Assembly (NCBI GenBank): GCA_902771595.1
Contig: CACXXH010000028.1
Location: forward strand, 1-64,000
Origin: Fibrobacter succinogenes
GTDB taxonomy: Bacteria > Fibrobacterota > Fibrobacteria > Fibrobacterales > Fibrobacteraceae
Direction: 5' to 3'
DNA: 64,000 bases
Part shown: piece after piece, positions 60,690 through 64,000 of the stretch
How positions within the stretch are numbered: the first letter of the stretch is position 1
How the letters are laid out: every line of letters begins with the position of its first letter
Program-made: the position numbers and the translations under genes
The notes under the pieces: generated by a model
The model's database searches: none
What the model was told of the DNA's origin: nothing
What the model saw: only the letters and a program-made list of their open reading frames with translations

Positions 60690-61313
60690 ATGATGAAAAA
60701 AATGTTTATTCGCAAGTGCTTAATTATGTTGTTTGTTTTCGCTCTATTTGGATGCAAAGATGAAGTCGTTGAAGAGAGAGATAATATTAGTGAATTCCTT
60801 GGCTTGAAAGAGGAAATAGATACTGTAGCCTACCCGTATTATAAAAAGAACACAGAGCGTTATTATGAATTGAGTGGTTTTCTTCGCCGATACTACTATT
60901 ATAAAAATTATGATGAAACGTTCTCGTTGGATGATGATATAACTATAGTCAATGGTGGTCGTGAATTTTACATTTATTCAAAAACGAAAAATGGCCAAAA
61001 GAAGATTTGGTCTAGTGAATGTGAAGATTCTAAGTTTCTTTCTGAAGAACAAATCAGAGTATTGGACAGTCTGGAAAATGTAGTGAGAAAAGATTTTAAA
61101 GAAAAGCCGGTAAAAGGGGAGTGGAACGTTTTTTCCTTCAATTGGAAAGGGAAAAATTTTGATGTAAGTCTTGATGAACGTTTTGAATATGTGTTGAAAT
61201 CCCATTTTGAAGACCGCAAATCGGAAACGCAATTCTACCTATATTTGAAAAAAATCTTTGAACAAGGATGTAAGGGGAGAAAGAATAAAGCTGTAGGAAT
61301 AATAAAATGGTGA
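60690..61313 (+). CDS. Lipoprotein, hypothetical
   Basis: 207 residues. Signal peptide with lipobox LFGC, then KDEVVEERDN. TAGGAG lies 6 bases before the ATG. Rich in tyrosine, lysine and glutamate (YYELSGFLRRYYYYKNYDET). No domain recognised. Last of the AT-rich lipoprotein cluster. Confidence 0.65.
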   Translation: MMKKMFIRKCLIMLFVFALFGCKDEVVEERDNISEFLGLKEEIDTVAYPYYKKNTERYYELSGFLRRYYYYKNYDETFSLDDDITIVNGGREFYIYSKTKNGQKKIWSSECEDSKFLSEEQIRVLDSLENVVRKDFKEKPVKGEWNVFSFNWKGKNFDVSLDERFEYVLKSHFEDRKSETQFYLYLKKIFEQGCKGRKNKAVGIIKW

Positions 61314-61388
61314 TTTTCCTAGAAATCAAATAATTCGGGTTTCGTATTTTTCTAAATTATCCTTCGTAAAAAACAAAGGATACGCTAT

Positions 61389-62637
61389 ATGAATATTCTC
61401 GTCGTTGGTAGCGGTGGTCGCGAACATGCCATCGCTCTTGCAGTCAAGAAGTCGCCGCTGTGCGACACTCTCGTGTGCGCTCCGGGCAACCCGGGCATGG
61501 CAAACCTCGGCAAGTGCGTGCCGGTGGATGTGGCCGACCCGAGGGCAATCGCTGACCTCGCGGTTGCCGAAAAGATTGACCTCGCGGTCATCGGCCCCGA
61601 AATTCCGCTGGTCGCTGGCGTGGTGGATGAATTCCGCCGTCGCGGGCTGCGCGCTTTCGGCCCGACTGCGGCTGCTGCCGCGCTCGAAGGCTCCAAGGCC
61701 TTCAGCAAGGATATCATGAAGAAGTACAACGTGCCGACGGCAGCCTTCGAGACCTTCACCGATCTCGCCTCCGCCAAGAAGTTCCTCGCCGAACACCCGG
61801 CTCCGATCGTGGTGAAAGCGTCGGGCCTCGCTGCGGGCAAGGGCGCTATCGTCTGCATGACCGACAAGGAAGCGAACGATGCTGTCGAAGAAATGCTCGG
61901 CGATAAGGCTGTCTTCGGTGAATCCGGCAAGACGGTCGTGATTGAAGAATTCATGGACGGCGAAGAAGCCTCCATCTTCGTGGTTTGCGACGGCAAGGAC
62001 TACGTGATTCTCTCTTCTCACGGGTGGCATGGGCGCGTACAGCCCGGCTCCGGTGGTGACGGACGCTCTCCTCGACGAAGTGAAGAAGACGATTATCGAA
62101 CCGACCCTCAAGGGCATGGCCGCCGAAGGCAAGCCTTACACGGGCGTTCTCTACGTGGGCATCATGGTGACCTCCAAGGGCCCGAAGGTCGTGGAATACA
62201 ATTGCCGCCTCGGTGACCCCGAATGCCAGATTGTGCTCCCGCTCTATGACGGCGACGTGCTCGCCTTGTTCGACGCTGCCGAAAAGGGTGAACTCGCCAA
62301 GCTCGGTGCCCCGAAGGCTCCGAAGGGCAGCTCCGCTATCGTCGTGCTCGCAAGCGCCGGCTATCCGGGCTCCTACGAAAAGGGCAAGGTCGTCACGGGT
62401 ATCGAAGAAGCCGAAAAGAACGGCGCCCAGGTGCTCCATGCCGGTACCAAGATGGCTGACGGCAAGCTCGTGACCAACGGTGGCCGCGTGTTTGGCGTGG
62501 TGGGCCACGGTGCAACGCTCCAGGAAGCCTTGAACATCGCTTACGAAGCCTGCGAAAAGGTTCAGTTCGAAGGCAAGTTCTACCGCAAGGACATCGGCAA
62601 GAAGGGCCTTGCAAGACTCGCGAAGATGGCGAAATAA
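61389..62637 (+). pseudogene. purD: Phosphoribosylamine-glycine ligase, internal deletion with frameshift
   Basis: The first frame reads MNILVVGSGGREHAIALAVK and continues through the ATP-grasp part (VVKASGLAAGKGAIV, EEFMDGEEASI) to YVILSS at about 62015. The second frame continues from TGGMGAYSPAPVVTDALL to ARLAKMAK. Between them the conserved SQDHKR-GD-DTG-N block (about 15-16 codons) is missing; the frame offset shows a deletion of length 2 modulo 3, for example 47 bases. PurD makes glycinamide ribonucleotide in purine synthesis. purE follows after 11 bases. Confidence 0.88.
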
Positions 62638-62648
62638 GAGGTAACAAA

Positions 62649-63122
62649 ATGGATTTGAAAGAAAATGCAAAGGTCGGTATCGTTGCTGGTAGCAAGTCCG
62701 ACCAGGAAACTGTAGACAAGATAACCGCCGTGCTCGACCAGTTCGGCATCGTGTGGGAATTCAACATTCTCTCTGCTCACCGCACCCCGAACGCTACGGC
62801 AAAGTATGCCCGCGAAGCCGCCGGGCGAGGTCTCCAGGTCCTCATCGGTGTCGCAGGCCTCGCTGCAGCCCTCCCGGGCGTGCTCGCAGGGCACACGATT
62901 CTTCCGGTCATTGGACTCCCCTGCGCCGGCGGCCCGCTCAACGGCGTCGATGCTCTGCACTCCATCGTGCAGATGCCCCCGGGAATCCCGGTGGCCACGG
63001 TCGGCATCGGTAACGGCAAGAATGCCGGTTACCTCGCCGCCCACATCGTCGCCATCGCAGATCCCGCAGTCCGTGAAAAGCTCGTTGCCTACCGCAAGAG
63101 CCTCGGCGATATCGAAGGTTAA
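62649..63122 (+). CDS. purE: N5-carboxyaminoimidazole ribonucleotide mutase
   Basis: 157 residues. VGIVAGSKSDQETV (9-22) is the PurE substrate-binding signature, followed by SAHRTPNATAKYAREA and GLPCAGGPLNGVDALHSIVQ. It rearranges N5-CAIR to CAIR in purine synthesis. Neighbour of purD in an operon. Intact, normal length. Confidence 0.95.
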   Translation: MDLKENAKVGIVAGSKSDQETVDKITAVLDQFGIVWEFNILSAHRTPNATAKYAREAAGRGLQVLIGVAGLAAALPGVLAGHTILPVIGLPCAGGPLNGVDALHSIVQMPPGIPVATVGIGNGKNAGYLAAHIVAIADPAVREKLVAYRKSLGDIEG

Positions 63123-63130
63123 TCCGCAAG

Positions 63131-63919
63131 ATGTTTAGGGGATACATCAAGATGAGCTCCAAGGTGGCCGCGCTCGTGGCTTTCCTTGTGGCTGTGTGTT
63201 TTGCCGGCGAGCCCAACTTGCCGGAGGTCCAGACTCCGTGGATGAAGGGCGAAAAACTGACCTTCAGTCTCGGTTGGGGCCCGATTACGGCTGGCGAGGC
63301 TACGCTCGAGGTGAAATCCCTGCCTGGCGGCAAGACGGAGTTCCTCACGTTCGCGCATGGGAACAGCACCATTTCCCGAATCTACCCCGTGTTCGATACG
63401 GTCTATACCCGCGTCCGCAACAAGGGGCTCATGACGGAAGTCTTCCGCAAGAACCTCCACGAGGGAACTTTCCACAACACCTCCGTCATCCGGTTCGACC
63501 GCAAGGGCGAGAAGGCATGGCTCTCCGACACGGTGTTTACCGACATGAAGACCCGCAAGGTCAAGCGCTCCGCCGATACCGCGGTCACCATCCAGGGCGT
63601 GGAGCACAGCATTATGTCGGCGTTCTACTACGTGCGGACGATGCCTCTTACGGTGGGGGATACCTCCCGTTTTTCGGCGGTGAGCGGCAAGAAGCGTTAC
63701 GAACTTAAGGTGCTGGTTCACGGCAAGGAACAGCTGAAGACGGCTATCGGTACGGTGAATACGGTCAAGATCGAACCCGTGCTCGACGGTGACGGCATTT
63801 TCAACTCCAAGGGCCGCATTTTCATCTGGTTGACCGAGGACGAACGGCGCATTCCGGTGCTCATGGAGTGCGAAATTGCGCTCGGGTCCATCAAGGCGAA
63901 ACTGAAAAAGGCAGAATAG
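63131..63919 (+). CDS. DUF3108 domain secreted protein
   Basis: 262 residues; an ATG at 63152 (MSSKVAALVAFLVAVCFA) has AGGGG upstream and is an equally good start. A signal peptide is followed by the DUF3108 beta-rich domain (LTFSLGWGPITAGEATLEVK and IFIWLTEDERRIPVLMECEI). Members are periplasmic or outer-membrane-facing and of unknown function. It starts 8 bases after purE, probably in the same transcript. Confidence 0.87.
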   Translation: MFRGYIKMSSKVAALVAFLVAVCFAGEPNLPEVQTPWMKGEKLTFSLGWGPITAGEATLEVKSLPGGKTEFLTFAHGNSTISRIYPVFDTVYTRVRNKGLMTEVFRKNLHEGTFHNTSVIRFDRKGEKAWLSDTVFTDMKTRKVKRSADTAVTIQGVEHSIMSAFYYVRTMPLTVGDTSRFSAVSGKKRYELKVLVHGKEQLKTAIGTVNTVKIEPVLDGDGIFNSKGRIFIWLTEDERRIPVLMECEIALGSIKAKLKKAE

Positions 63920-64000
63920 TGTGCGAAATGGCATGAAAAACGAAAGATTAAGCAAGTTTTACATCTTTGTGTTTGGAAAAAATGCCGATAATAAGTTATA

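Noticed and set aside
1-64000. tRNA, rRNA, replication origin
   Set aside because: No cloverleaf, rRNA core sequence or DnaA-box cluster was noticed on either strand; a covariance search could still find a tRNA I missed.

Overview
The window comes from a Fibrobacter-like bacterium, probably a relative of Fibrobacter succinogenes. Many secreted proteins carry a signal peptide or lipobox, a serine- or threonine-rich linker, and sometimes a short C-terminal domain of the type IX sorting type. Examples are an M6-type peptidase, an alpha/beta esterase, a GH30 xylanase and a sulfatase-modifying-factor-like lipoprotein. The genus call rests on protein style and recalled families, not on a database search.

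Layout. 1-4.1 kb (minus strand): acyl-CoA dehydrogenase, etfA, etfB and an M6 peptidase. 4.2-40.9 kb (plus strand) holds the conserved chain pyrH / frr-uppS-cdsA / dxr / rseP, but about 25 kb of accessory DNA separates pyrH (4.2 kb) from frr (30.2 kb). That accessory block contains NUDIX proteins, thioredoxin, a Crp/Fnr regulator, two AlbA_2/ATPase proteins, a membrane-anchored UvrD-like helicase with zinc ribbons, an AIPR abortive-infection protein, an XRE / PLD-DEAD helicase / NUDIX operon, an AbaSI-like modification-dependent nuclease, RelB-PIN and UPF0175-like toxin-antitoxin genes and a DUF1016 nuclease. Most of these families are linked to phage defence. 32-42.8 kb: envelope genes, a CDF transporter, a MATE pump and a broken flavodoxin gene. 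43.1-46.3 kb: a second small AT-rich defence pair (AAA ATPase plus Mrr-like nuclease). 46.7-47.4 kb: a repeat-protein gene interrupted by a 310-bp IS21-like element without a transposase. 47.6-61.3 kb: small metabolic, acetyltransferase, lipoprotein, GH30, phosphoesterase, Fic and SDR genes. 61.4-64 kb: purD (frameshifted), purE and a DUF3108 protein.

The main discovery candidate is a leader-RNA family present three times (8.15-8.38, 26.2-26.5 and 28.0-28.2 kb). Each copy has its own promoter (TTGACT, 17-bp spacer, TATATT), then a conserved tract with several hairpins whose arms change in a compensatory way between copies, and each leads into a defence-type gene (AlbA_2/ATPase, DUF1016 nuclease, AlbA_2/ATPase). 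The two copies at 26 and 28 kb also share the stop-end of a RelB gene and a covarying hairpin just before the Shine-Dalgarno sequence. I do not recognise this RNA.

Other structures that stand out are three 40-bp inverted repeats at an exact 85-bp period before the Crp/Fnr gene, a perfect 100-bp inverted repeat that breaks a gene at 10.7-11.45 kb, a two-unit 43-bp-period operator before the Fic gene, and 12-bp tandem repeats at the same place in both AlbA_2 genes. Three conserved genes (frr, purD, flavodoxin) each lack an internal block with a frameshift, so either the assembly has small collapsed errors or these are true lesions. Check this before trusting any single broken gene here.
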